From Gammaproteobacteria bacterium (lineage in GTDB: Bacteria; Pseudomonadota; Gammaproteobacteria; JACKNK01): DNA of 64,000 bases. The notes below the pieces were generated by a model. That model saw nothing but the letters and a program-made list of their open reading frames with translations, was not told where the DNA came from and made no database searches. A program made the position numbers and the translations under genes. The stretch lies in assembly GCA_024234895.1 (NCBI GenBank), contig JACKNJ010000009.1, forward strand, positions 1-64,000, written 5' to 3'. Each line of letters starts with the position of its first letter. The first letter of the stretch is position 1. Of the stretch, positions 25,722-33,714 are shown in pieces.

Positions 25722-25965
25722 TGCCGGTCAGGGCGCGGTACTTGTCCATCAGTTCGTCTTGGGTCTCCGGGTGCGCCGGGTCCAGGATGATGCAATCGAC
25801 CGGGCAGACATCCACGCACTGCGAGGTTTCGTGGTGGCCCACGCACTCGGTGCAGAGTTGCCAGTTGATCTCATAGATCTCGGCGCCCATGTAGATGGCT
25901 TCGTTCGGGCACTCGGGTTCGCAGACATCGCAGTTGATGCATTCGTCGGTAATGGTCAGGGACAT
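25714..25965 (-). CDS. YfhL-type 2[4Fe-4S] ferredoxin
   Basis: 83 residues. Eight of the cysteines form two cluster motifs: CINCDVCEPECPNEA, and the extended CTECVGHHETSQCVDVCPVDC with the insertion between ligands typical of Allochromatium vinosum-type (YfhL) ferredoxins. The C-terminal tail (DPAHPETQDELMDKYRAL) is also typical. These ferredoxins have very low potentials. Its end overlaps the start of ggt by eight bases. Confidence 0.94.
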   Translation of the reverse strand: MSLTITDECINCDVCEPECPNEAIYMGAEIYEINWQLCTECVGHHETSQCVDVCPVDCIILDPAHPETQDELMDKYRALTGND

Positions 25966-26018
25966 GGCAGGGCACTTCGCTGGATATGTTGTGTCAGCCG
26001 CGCATTGTAGCGGCGCCA

Positions 26019-26531
26019 TCACCGGCTTGGCTGCGTCCGATGGCCCTGAACCGGGCGGGAATGCAACGCGGCCAATGCGGTTTTGACCGCTGGCGGCACG
26101 AACGCGGTCACGTCGCCACCCAGCGAGGCGACCTCCTTGACCAGGCTGGAGGAGATGAAGGCGTACTGCTCGGACGGGGTCAGGAACAGGGTTTCCGCCT
26201 CCGGCGCCAGATGCCGGTTCATGCTGGCGAGCTGGAATTCGTATTCGAAGTCGGACACCGCGCGCAGGCCGCGCAGCAATGCCTGCGCCCGGTGCTCGCG
26301 CAGGAACTCGACCAGCAGGGTGTCGAACGGCAGCACCTGCACGTTGTCGTAACCGCTCAGCGCCGCGCGCGCCAGCTCGCAACGCTGCCCGACATCGAAC
26401 GCCGGCCCCTTGCCGGCGTTGTGCGCGACCGCGACGATGACCTTGTCGAACAGACGTAGCGCGCGTTCGACGAGATCGACATGACCGAGGGTGATCGGGT
26501 CGAAGGTGCCGGGGTAAACCACGGTGCTCAT
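26019..26531 (-). CDS. coaD: phosphopantetheine adenylyltransferase
   Basis: 170 residues with the nucleotidyltransferase motif YPGTFDPITLGHVDLVERA, the substrate segment LRGLRAVSDFEYEFQLASMNRHL, and the ISSSLVKEVASLGGDV motif. It transfers AMP to 4'-phosphopantetheine, the penultimate step of coenzyme A synthesis. The C-terminal tail (HSRPVQGHRTQPSR) is slightly longer than in E. coli. It precedes the ferredoxin gene by 53 bases; coaD-ferredoxin adjacency is common in gammaproteobacteria. Confidence 0.95.
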   Translation of the reverse strand: MSTVVYPGTFDPITLGHVDLVERALRLFDKVIVAVAHNAGKGPAFDVGQRCELARAALSGYDNVQVLPFDTLLVEFLREHRAQALLRGLRAVSDFEYEFQLASMNRHLAPEAETLFLTPSEQYAFISSSLVKEVASLGGDVTAFVPPAVKTALAALHSRPVQGHRTQPSR

Positions 26532-26720
26532 GGGAATTCTCCGCGCGTGAGGGCCGGGGGTCGGAAAGATTCGCCGGGCGGGATTCAGCCATCGGCTTGT
26601 GGCAAAGTGTGCGCGCTACGCCTAAAAAGCAACATTGCATCGCGCCGACACTTTCGTGCGTCCCCGCACCGGGGTTTCCCGAGGCGCTCTCAGGTAGGAC
26701 CTCACCGAATTCATCCGACT

Positions 26721-28586
26721 ATGCTTGCCGGTATGCCCGCCCCTCTCCGATCGCTGATCCTCGCCATCGTCCTGGTCGTCGCCACGCCGCTGGCCGGCAT
26801 CGGGCCGATCCCTGACGCGGAAGCGGCCACCTCGGCGCAGATCCTCGACGAGGTCAAGCAGCAGGCGCGCGATGACGCCGCCGCCAAACGGCCCATGCGC
26901 GCGAGCGGCATCGCGGAGATGTATCGCCACAACGATGCCGGCCTCAGCACGACGCTGATCTCGATCATCTACACGCGCGAATACCGCCGCGCCAATGGCG
27001 AATCGACCAGCACAGTCGACGAAGCCAAGCAGGAAATCGAGGCGAGCTCGGGGTTCTCCCTGTCCGAGTTCATCGCCTCCGCCGACACCGGCAGCGCCTT
27101 CACCTGGACCACGGCCGCACTGCTGGTCGCGCTGGTCGTATTGATGTATTTCACGCGCTCGATCCTCGCCGACCTGGGCGGTCGCGCGGTGTTCATCGCG
27201 CTGTCGCTGTTCCGCCGCAGCAAGACCCAGCGCCGCAGTGGCCGGCGGCTGCTCAGCGGGTATCGCAAGGTACTGCTGCGCAGCTACGGCCAGGTGCGCA
27301 TGTTCCGCGACCCGCAAGCGCCGATGGATGTGGTCACCGATTATGTCGGCCTGCGCGTGCGCGGCCTGCCCGATGCCGAAGTCATGGAAGTCGGCGATGC
27401 GGTGCGTCATTACCGCCGCCTGCTGCTGATCGGCGCACCCGGCAGCGGCAAGTCGCTGTTGCTGCAAAGGCTCGCGCTGCATTCGGCGGACCCGCGCCTG
27501 TCGGAGATCGCCAACGAGTCCCTGCCGGTGCTGCTCGAACTGCACCGCATGAACGGCGCGCCGATCCCGTTGCGCAAGATGCTCGCGCACAAGCTCTCGT
27601 TCCAGAAGGTCAACGGCGCCGACGCGCTGATCAATCGCGGCCTCTCCGAAGGCACGCTGCTGTTGCTGCTGGATGGCCTGGACGAGTTGAGCCAGTTCGA
27701 TCGCAGCCACGTGCTGGTCGACATCAAGACGCTGCTGGGGCGCTTCCCCGACGTGCGCTGCGTGATCACCTGCCGCAAATCGGCTTATCAAAACGAACTG
27801 CGCGGCGTGGTCGATGCCACCGGCGAGCTGATGGGTTTCGATAACGACGACATCGGCAACTTCATCGAAAACTGGGGTGGCCGGGAGCAGGCCAATCCTG
27901 CCGGTGCCGACCAGCTGAAGACCTTCCTGGCCGAGCATCCGACTGCGCGCAATCTGGCGCGCAACCCGATGATGCTGAACATCATCGCCTTCATCCGCGC
28001 CAGTACGCAGACCGTCAACCTGCAAACCCGCGCGCGCTATCTGGCCGAGGCCGTCGACATCCTGATCGCGCGCGATGCGGGCGAGAACCAGAAATACACC
28101 GCCGACCAGAAGTTCAGATTCCTCTGCCATCTCGCCCGCTTCATGCAGGATGGTGGCGCCCGCGAGGGCACCGACCTCTTCAGCGTGCCCGTGACGATTG
28201 CCCAGCAGGAGGTCGCCACCGCGCTGCCGAAACTGACCAAGACCGCAGAAGCGCGCGGCCTGATCGACGAGATCATCAAGCAGACCTCGCTGCTCTGGCT
28301 GGTCGCCGGCGGCGAGGTGGTCAAGTTCGCGCATCCGGTGCTGCAACAGTACCTGGCCGCCGCGTCGCTGCTCGACAACCAGGAAGGCCTGTTGATCCGA
28401 TACCGCAGCGATGCCAGCGCCTGGCGTGAATCCGTGAAGATCTGGTGCGGCCTGGTGAAAGACCCGTCGCGGGTCATCGAAACGGTCATGCGTCTGGACC
28501 CGCCGACCGGGGTAGCCTGCAAGGCCGAATCGCAATCGTCGGTGGATGGACTGCCGCCGGATCTCATCGACACGTTGATGTCCTGA
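26721..28586 (+). CDS. membrane-anchored NACHT-type STAND NTPase
   Basis: 621 residues from the ATG at 26721; the ATG at 26733 is an equally good start. An N-terminal signal-like segment (9-36) precedes a periplasmic stretch of about 90 residues that contains SIIYTREYRRANGES, then a transmembrane helix (about 127-147). The cytoplasmic part holds a NACHT module: Walker A GAPGSGKS (238-245), extended Walker B LLLLLDGLDEL (313-323) and sensor VITCRKS (348-354), then a winged-helix-like region and a short C-terminus of about 130 residues (VKFAHPVLQQYLAAASLL). There is no long sensor repeat. Some bacterial NACHT proteins are antiphage factors; a defence or membrane-signalling role here is inference. 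Confidence 0.82.
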   Translation: MLAGMPAPLRSLILAIVLVVATPLAGIGPIPDAEAATSAQILDEVKQQARDDAAAKRPMRASGIAEMYRHNDAGLSTTLISIIYTREYRRANGESTSTVDEAKQEIEASSGFSLSEFIASADTGSAFTWTTAALLVALVVLMYFTRSILADLGGRAVFIALSLFRRSKTQRRSGRRLLSGYRKVLLRSYGQVRMFRDPQAPMDVVTDYVGLRVRGLPDAEVMEVGDAVRHYRRLLLIGAPGSGKSLLLQRLALHSADPRLSEIANESLPVLLELHRMNGAPIPLRKMLAHKLSFQKVNGADALINRGLSEGTLLLLLDGLDELSQFDRSHVLVDIKTLLGRFPDVRCVITCRKSAYQNELRGVVDATGELMGFDNDDIGNFIENWGGREQANPAGADQLKTFLAEHPTARNLARNPMMLNIIAFIRASTQTVNLQTRARYLAEAVDILIARDAGENQKYTADQKFRFLCHLARFMQDGGAREGTDLFSVPVTIAQQEVATALPKLTKTAEARGLIDEIIKQTSLLWLVAGGEVVKFAHPVLQQYLAAASLLDNQEGLLIRYRSDASAWRESVKIWCGLVKDPSRVIETVMRLDPPTGVACKAESQSSVDGLPPDLIDTLMS

Positions 28587-28676
28587 TCCCCACGGGAAAC
28601 CGTGGCCGGACCTTGGAAACCATCGGTCCAGCCACCATATTCCGCGCACATTCCAGATTCACGCGGAAACCATCCC

Positions 28677-29651
28677 ATGGAGTTCAAAGACTATTACCAG
28701 ACGCTCGGCGTAGCCCGCGACGCCAGCGCCGACGACATCAAGAAGGCCTACCGCAAGCTCGCCCGGAAATACCATCCGGACGTCAGCAAGGAGGCCGATG
28801 CCGAGCTGCGATTCAAGGAAGTCGGCGAGGCCTATGAAGTCCTCAAGGACCCCGAAAAGCGCACCGCCTACGACCAGTTCGGCAACAACTGGAAGGCCGG
28901 CCAGGACTTCCGTCCGCCGCCCGGCTGGGATGCCGGTTTCGAATTCCGCGGCGCCGGCGGCGGAGGCTTCGCGGGCGAGGGCTTCTCGGACTTCTTCGAG
29001 AGCCTGTTCGGACAGAAATTCGGCGGTGGCGGCGGCGGCCCCGGGATGGGCGGCGCCGGCTTCAACGCCGGTTTCGGCGGTCGCCCGCGCCGGCGCCAGG
29101 GCGAGGATCATCACGCCAAGGTCATGGTCGCACTCGAGGACGCCTATCAGGGCGCCACCCGCCAGTTGAACCTGAGCCTGCCGGAACAGGACGCGCAGGG
29201 CCGCGTGCACAGCCGCGAACGGACCCTGAACGTGAAGATTCCGGCCGGCGTCACCGAGGGACAGCGCATCCGCCTGGCCGGCCAAGGCGCGCCCGGCCTG
29301 AACGGCGGCCCGACCGGCGACCTGTACCTGGAGATCGCCTTCAAGCCGCACCCGCGCTTCCGCGCCGAGGGTCGCGACATCTACGTGGACCTGCCGGTCA
29401 CCCCCTGGGAAGCCGCGCTCGGCCAGAAGGTGCCGGTGCCCACGCTCGGCGGCGAGCTGAGCCTGAAACTGCCGGAAGGCGCGCAGTCCGGCCAGAAGCT
29501 GCGTCTGAAGGCCAAGGGCCTGCCCGGAAGCACGCCGGGGGACGAGTACGTGATCCTGAAGATGGTCACGCCGCCAGCGGACAACCCGGCCAAGCGGGCG
29601 ATCTATGAACGCATGGCCGAGGCGATGCCCTTCGACCCCAGGGCAAGCTGA
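28677..29651 (+). CDS. cbpA: DnaJ-class co-chaperone (CbpA)
   Basis: 324 residues from the ATG at 28677. A J domain (1-70, DYYQTLGVARDASADDIKKAYRKLARKYHPD, with the HPD motif) leads into a Gly/Phe-rich region with long glycine runs (about 105-145). Two C-terminal substrate-binding barrels follow (VALEDAYQGATRQLNL, then DIYVDLPVTPWEAALG). The zinc-finger domain of DnaJ is absent, so this is the CbpA type. It stimulates DnaK ATPase and holds unfolded clients. No cbpM follows; the next gene is a TRAP binding protein. It lies 90 bases after the NACHT gene. Confidence 0.93.
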   Translation: MEFKDYYQTLGVARDASADDIKKAYRKLARKYHPDVSKEADAELRFKEVGEAYEVLKDPEKRTAYDQFGNNWKAGQDFRPPPGWDAGFEFRGAGGGGFAGEGFSDFFESLFGQKFGGGGGGPGMGGAGFNAGFGGRPRRRQGEDHHAKVMVALEDAYQGATRQLNLSLPEQDAQGRVHSRERTLNVKIPAGVTEGQRIRLAGQGAPGLNGGPTGDLYLEIAFKPHPRFRAEGRDIYVDLPVTPWEAALGQKVPVPTLGGELSLKLPEGAQSGQKLRLKAKGLPGSTPGDEYVILKMVTPPADNPAKRAIYERMAEAMPFDPRAS

Positions 29652-29659
29652 TCGGCAAG

Positions 29660-29718
29660 TTGGCCTCGACTTCGCTCAGCCAGCGGGCGAGCCGTTGGCT
29701 GAGCGGAGTCGAAGCCAA
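29660..29718. repeat. REP-like inverted repeat, family C
   Basis: TTGGCCTCGACTTCGCTCAG... (29660-29682) pairs with ...TGAGCGGAGTCGAAGCCAA (29695-29718) around a 12-base centre. Related elements lie at 16661, 35631 and 62438. Confidence 0.85.
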
Positions 29719-29798
29719 CCGAACGAAGGCGGCGCCGGCATTCGTAGCCACCCGTTTCTTTTTATATGCTCTCCGCGTTCCCCCTCCCGGAGAGTTGC

Positions 29799-30878
29799 AT
29801 GAAACGTCGTGACTTCATTCGTGGCGCCGCCGCCGGCGCCGTCGCCGCCGGTGCCGGCCTCGCCACCGCCCCGGCCCGCGCGGCCCGCAAGATCAAGTGG
29901 AAGATGGTCACCACCTGGCCGAAGAACTTCCCCGGTCTCGGCACCGGCGCGAATTACCTCGCCGAGCTGATCGAGCAGATGACCGGCGGGCGCATCGAGG
30001 TGAAGGTGTTCGGCGCGACCGAACTGGTCCCCGCCTTCGAGGTGTTCGACGCCGTCTCGCGCGGCACCGCGCAGCTCGGTCACGGCGCGTCGTATTACTG
30101 GAAGGGCAAATCGGAGGCCGCGCAGTTCTTCACCGCCGTGCCGTTCGGCCTGACCGCGCAGGAAATGAACGCCTGGCTCTATCACGGCGGCGGCATGGAC
30201 TTGTGGAAAGAGGTCTACGCCCCGTTCGGCCTGGTCCCGGCGGCCGCCGGCAACACCGGTGTGCAGATGGGCGGCTGGTTCAACAAGGAGATCAACTCGG
30301 TCGCCGATCTGGAAGGCCTGAAGATGCGCATCCCCGGCCTCGGCGGCGAAGTGCTGAGCCGCGCCGGCGGCACCCCGGTCAGCCTGCCGGGTGGCGAAAT
30401 CTTCCCCTCACTGCAATCCGGCGCCATCGACGCCACCGAATGGGTCGGCCCCTACAACGATCTCGCCTTCGGTCTCTACAAGGCGGCCAAGTACTACTAC
30501 TACCCGGGCTGGCACGAGCCCGGCTCGACCATGGAATGCATGATCAACAAGGAGGCCCTGGAGGCTCTGGACGAGGACCTGCGAGTCATCGTGCTGAACG
30601 CCTGCCGCGTCGCCAACCAGGACATGCTGGCCGACTTCACCGCGCGCAACAACGCGGCGCTGGAGACGCTGGTCAAGGAGCACAAGGTCGAACTGCGCCG
30701 CTTCCCCGACGACGTGCTGGCCAAGCTCAAGGCTCTGTCCGACGAGGTCATCGCCGAGGTCGCCGCCAAGGACCCGCTGAACCAGAAGGTCTTCGATTCC
30801 TTCCGCAAGTTCCGCGACCAGTCGGTCGAGTGGTCCCGCCTCGCCGAGCAGGCCTACCTCGACGCCCGTAACGGCTGA
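29799..30878 (+). CDS. TRAP transporter substrate-binding protein (Tat-exported)
   Basis: 359 residues from the ATG at 29799, with CGGAGAG just upstream. A twin-arginine signal (KRRDFIRGAAAGAVAAGAGLATAPARA) leads to a DctP/TakP-like domain: WKMVTTWPKNFPGLGTGANYLAELIEQMTGGRIEV, LQSGAIDATEWVGPYNDLAFGLYKAAKYYYYPGWHEPGS. The last segment matches the alpha-keto-acid-binding TakP subgroup, so pyruvate or another 2-oxo acid is the likely ligand. No dctQ/dctM membrane genes are beside it, so either they are elsewhere or the protein serves another complex. Confidence 0.9.
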   Translation: MKRRDFIRGAAAGAVAAGAGLATAPARAARKIKWKMVTTWPKNFPGLGTGANYLAELIEQMTGGRIEVKVFGATELVPAFEVFDAVSRGTAQLGHGASYYWKGKSEAAQFFTAVPFGLTAQEMNAWLYHGGGMDLWKEVYAPFGLVPAAAGNTGVQMGGWFNKEINSVADLEGLKMRIPGLGGEVLSRAGGTPVSLPGGEIFPSLQSGAIDATEWVGPYNDLAFGLYKAAKYYYYPGWHEPGSTMECMINKEALEALDEDLRVIVLNACRVANQDMLADFTARNNAALETLVKEHKVELRRFPDDVLAKLKALSDEVIAEVAAKDPLNQKVFDSFRKFRDQSVEWSRLAEQAYLDARNG

Positions 30879-30888
30879 CGCCACCCCG

Positions 30889-30984
30889 ATGTAGGCCGGT
30901 TTAAGGCGCGCAGCGCCGTAGCCGGCTTGGTGCCTTCGCTCGAAGCCTCAAGCCGGCAACGCTGCGCTTATGCCGGCCTACATC
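30889..30984. repeat. inverted repeat, family D (GATGTAGGCCGG type)
   Basis: GATGTAGGCCGGTTTAAGGC (from 30889) pairs with the segment ending ATGCCGGCCTACATC (30984), with imperfect arms of about 25 bases. It lies between convergent genes. Confidence 0.75.
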
Positions 30985-30996
30985 TCCTACAGGACA

Positions 30997-31875
30997 TCAA
31001 TAGATAGGTGGTTCGCCGTCCGGGCGGCGCTTCCAGCGTTTGTAGATCCACTGGTATTGCGCCGGGGCCTCGCGGATGCAGGCCTCGACGGCCTGGTTCA
31101 TGACCGCGAGCGAGCTTTCCAGCGGGCCGTCGTTGATCGCCGGATCGACGGCGTGGGCGATCAGGCGGTAGCCCCGGCCCTTGGGCAGGCGTTCGGCGTA
31201 GCCAACCAGCACACCGACGCCGGAGCGGATCGCGAGGCGGCAGACGAAGGTCATGGTGTAGGCATCGACGCCGAAGAACGGCACGAAGGCGCCGCCTTCG
31301 TCCTTGGGGTCCTGGTCCGGCAGGATGCCGACCAGCTCGCCGCGCCGTAGCGCCGCGTAGACCTCCTTCACGCCTTGCACCGTGGTCGGTTGCAGACGGT
31401 TGCCGGCGCGTTCGCGGGCGGCGGTGATCGGGCCTTCGAGTTCGGCCATGCGCATCGGCCGGTACAGCGAGGTCATGGGCATGTATTCGGGGGTGATCAG
31501 GCCCATCAGTTCCCATTGGCCGAGGTGCGGGGTCAGCGCGATGACGCCCTTGCCGTGCGCTTCCAGTTCGCGGAAATGCTCGACGCCGTGAATCTCGCGG
31601 ACCAGCTTTTTCACCTTGGCGAGCGGGCGGAACCACATCACGCCGATCTCGGTCAGCGTCTTGCCGGATTCGATCAGGGTGTCGCGCAGCAGGCGGCGAC
31701 GCGCGGTCTCGTCCAGTTCCGGGAAGGCCATGCGCAGATTGATCTCCGCGACCCGGCGCTGGTTGTTGGGGATCAGATAGAGCAGCCAGCCGATAGCCGC
31801 ACCCAGGGCATGCACCACGGGCAACGGCAGGCGGGCGATCAGGCGCAGCAGCGTCAGCAGCAGGCGGGCACGCAT
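30997..31875 (-). CDS. LpxL/HtrB-type lysophospholipid or lipid A acyltransferase
   Basis: 292 residues from the ATG at 31875 (MRARLLLTLLRLIARLPLPVVHALG), where the longer frame loses plausibility. One N-terminal membrane helix is followed by the acyltransferase motif H-x4-E (HLGQWE), then RPMRMAELEGPI, GELVGILPDQDPKDEGGAFVPFFG and a C-terminal QYQWIYKRWKRRPDGE, all typical of LpxL/LpxM late acyltransferases. It adds a secondary acyl chain to lipid A or a related lipid at the inner membrane. It begins five bases after the nikR stop, a close linkage with no obvious functional logic. Confidence 0.88.
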   Translation of the reverse strand: MRARLLLTLLRLIARLPLPVVHALGAAIGWLLYLIPNNQRRVAEINLRMAFPELDETARRRLLRDTLIESGKTLTEIGVMWFRPLAKVKKLVREIHGVEHFRELEAHGKGVIALTPHLGQWELMGLITPEYMPMTSLYRPMRMAELEGPITAARERAGNRLQPTTVQGVKEVYAALRRGELVGILPDQDPKDEGGAFVPFFGVDAYTMTFVCRLAIRSGVGVLVGYAERLPKGRGYRLIAHAVDPAINDGPLESSLAVMNQAVEACIREAPAQYQWIYKRWKRRPDGEPPIY

Positions 31876-31880
31876 CCGGC

Positions 31881-32354
31881 TCAGGTCCGCGGGGTGAGGT
31901 GGCGGTGGGGGTGCGTGTGGGCGTCGCCACCGTGGACGTGCGCGGTGCTGCTGGCCTCGACCGGCACCAGATGCAGTTGCCCATGACGAATGCCGGGCTG
32001 GGCGATCAGGCCATCGGCGAATTGCCGTACCGCGCCGACCTCGCCCTGCAACACGACGCTTTCCAGGCAATTTTCGTGATCGAGGTGGACATGCAGGGTG
32101 GAGACGGAGAGGTCATGGCGGGCGTGATGGGCTTCCGTGACCCGCTTGGCCAGCTCGCGCTCGTGATGGTTGTAGACGTAGCTGAGCACGCCCATGCAGT
32201 CGCCCTGTTCGTCGGGATCGAGGCGTTCCTGCTCAAGACGCGCGCGGATCAGATCGCGCATCGCCTCCGAGCGGTTGGCGTAGCCGCGCCGCGCCAGATA
32301 GGCGTCGAACTGCTCGCCGAGGTCATCATCGAGGGTGATGGTCACACGCTGCAT
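31881..32354 (-). CDS. nikR: nickel-responsive regulator NikR
   Basis: 157 residues. An N-terminal ribbon-helix-helix (VTITLDDDLGEQFDAYLARRGYANRSEAMRDLIR) is followed by an ACT-like nickel domain. The nickel ligands of E. coli NikR (H76, H87, H89, C95) correspond to His77, His88, His90 and Cys96 (STLHVHLDHENC). A His-rich C-terminal extension (HVHGGDAHTHPHRH) is additional and may bind more metal. NikR represses nickel uptake genes when nickel is sufficient. It is divergent from hupE, and the space between them holds a perfect inverted repeat with the half-site GTATGA/TCATAC. Confidence 0.94.
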   Translation of the reverse strand: MQRVTITLDDDLGEQFDAYLARRGYANRSEAMRDLIRARLEQERLDPDEQGDCMGVLSYVYNHHERELAKRVTEAHHARHDLSVSTLHVHLDHENCLESVVLQGEVGAVRQFADGLIAQPGIRHGQLHLVPVEASSTAHVHGGDAHTHPHRHLTPRT

Positions 32355-32447
32355 GTCGGGGTCACCGGGTCGCGGTCAATGAGCGGGCATTATCGCCGTC
32401 ACGGGGACATCGTGCTTGCGCGGTCCGGACCTCGCGGCGATGATCCG

Positions 32448-32474
32448 GTCATACGAAAACAAAAATCGTATGAC
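32448..32474. promoter_or_regulatory. candidate NikR operator between nikR and hupE
   Basis: GTCATACGA (32448-32456), a nine-base A-rich spacer and TCGTATGAC (32466-32474) form a perfect inverted repeat. The hexamers TCATAC and GTATGA are those of the E. coli operator GTATGA-N16-TCATAC, but in reversed order and spacing. The site ends 37 bases before the hupE start. Confidence 0.7.
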
Positions 32475-32510
32475 AACACAGATCAACCACCCATCGGAGA
32501 TTCCCCCGTC

Positions 32511-33104
32511 ATGACCCACCGAGTTTCATCCCCGGTCTCCCTGTTTGCGACGCTGCTCGCCCTGCTGCTGCCCTCGCTGGCCTTCGCCCATGTCGACGCC
32601 GGCGAAGGGGCGGGGTTCCTCAACGGCTTCCTGCACCCGATCGGCGGTCTCGACCACGTCATAGCCATGGTCGCGGTCGGTCTGTGGGGTGCGCAGCTTG
32701 GCCGCCCGGCGCTGTACCTGCTGCCGATCGCGTTCCCGTTGATCATGGCGCTCGGCGGCGGCGCCGGCGCGGCGGGCCTGTGGCTGCCTGGCGTCGAGAT
32801 CGGCATCGCCCTGTCCGGCGTGCTGCTCGGCCTCGCGGTGCTCGCCAATGTGCGCGTGCCGCTGTGGGCAGCGCTGGTTCCGGTGTCGGTGTTCGCGGTG
32901 TTCCATGGCTATGCCCATGGCGCGGAAATGCCGGCGGACGGATCGCCGCTGCTCTACGCCGCCGGTTTCGTGATCGCGACCGGCCTGCTGCACCTGTGCG
33001 GCATCGCCATCGGCATGCTCTGGCGCTGGCCGCGCGGGCAGTGGGTGGTGCGCGGCAGCGGCGCAGTGATCGCCGGGCTGGGCGGGATGTTCCTGTTCGC
33101 CTGA
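32511..33104 (+). CDS. hupE: HupE/UreJ-family nickel (or cobalt) permease
   Basis: 197 residues from the ATG at 32511. A signal peptide (RVSSPVSLFATLLALLLPSLAFA) ends just before His27. The HupE signature HVDAGEGAGFLNGFLHPIGGLDHVIAMVAVGLWGAQLG and the second histidine-containing segment FHGYAHGAEMP follow, across about six to seven helices. These proteins take up Ni2+ for hydrogenase or urease. Divergent nikR and the inverted-repeat operator candidate support nickel control. No hydrogenase or urease genes are in the window. Confidence 0.92.
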   Translation: MTHRVSSPVSLFATLLALLLPSLAFAHVDAGEGAGFLNGFLHPIGGLDHVIAMVAVGLWGAQLGRPALYLLPIAFPLIMALGGGAGAAGLWLPGVEIGIALSGVLLGLAVLANVRVPLWAALVPVSVFAVFHGYAHGAEMPADGSPLLYAAGFVIATGLLHLCGIAIGMLWRWPRGQWVVRGSGAVIAGLGGMFLFA

Positions 33105-33108
33105 GGCG

Positions 33109-33501
33109 TCAGCGCAGATCGGCGGCGAGCGCGTCCAGATGGGCGATGATCGCCGTCGATTCATACAGCCACATGCCACCGTCGTCGCCCGCGATGCGTA
33201 GGCACGGCACCTGGATCTTGCCGCCACCGGACTGAAGTTCGGCGCGCGCCTGCTGGTCGTGTTGGGCGTCGCGGGTGGCGATGTTGAGGCCAAGCCGTTT
33301 GATGTGGATGCGCGTCTTCACGCAGAACGGGCAGGTCTTGAACTGGTACAGCGTCATGCCGGCAGTGACTGCATCGAGTCGCTGCTGGGCCTGGGCGCTG
33401 CGGTGTACGGTCGGGCGCCCCGCCAGCCACTCCCACGACAACAGGAAGGGCGTGACGATGAGTCGGACGAGCTTGAAGAAGAGGCGGATGACGGCGCGCA
33501 T
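33109..33501 (-). CDS. membrane-anchored glutaredoxin/GST N-terminal-like protein
   Basis: 130 residues from the ATG at 33501, chosen because GGA lies seven bases upstream; an ATG at 33507 is the alternative. One hydrophobic helix (about 3-22) precedes a thioredoxin-fold domain with the CPFC active site (YQFKTCPFCVKTRIHIKRLGL), cis-Pro region VPCLRI and C-terminal YESTAIIAHLDALA. It resembles the glutathione S-transferase N-terminal/glutaredoxin family. A dithiol glutaredoxin held at the inner membrane, facing the cytoplasm, is the likely form. It is convergent with hupE (four bases apart). Confidence 0.82.
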   Translation of the reverse strand: MRAVIRLFFKLVRLIVTPFLLSWEWLAGRPTVHRSAQAQQRLDAVTAGMTLYQFKTCPFCVKTRIHIKRLGLNIATRDAQHDQQARAELQSGGGKIQVPCLRIAGDDGGMWLYESTAIIAHLDALAADLR

Positions 33502-33672
33502 GGACATTCCGGCGGGGACGTTGGTGAAACACGCGAGGGATGGTAACCCAGACCATGCGCCATCAAATCGATCCACGCGCGGCGGCACCGCGAGTCGGCG
33601 GAAGCTTACCCGCCGGCCATGGCCGGTCCCGCCAGCGTGCCTTCGTTACGCGGATTCATGAAGTACCCGCGC

Positions 33673-33705
33673 GAATGAAACCGGCGCATGTCGCCATGCG
33701 CCGGT
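33673..33705 (-). terminator. probable terminator after the secreted-protein gene
   Basis: An ACCGGCGCATG / CATGCGCCGGT stem with a four-base loop, followed on the minus strand by the weakly T-rich TTCATT. It lies ten bases past the stop codon at 33715. Confidence 0.5.
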
Positions 33706-33714
33706 GGAACTCGC

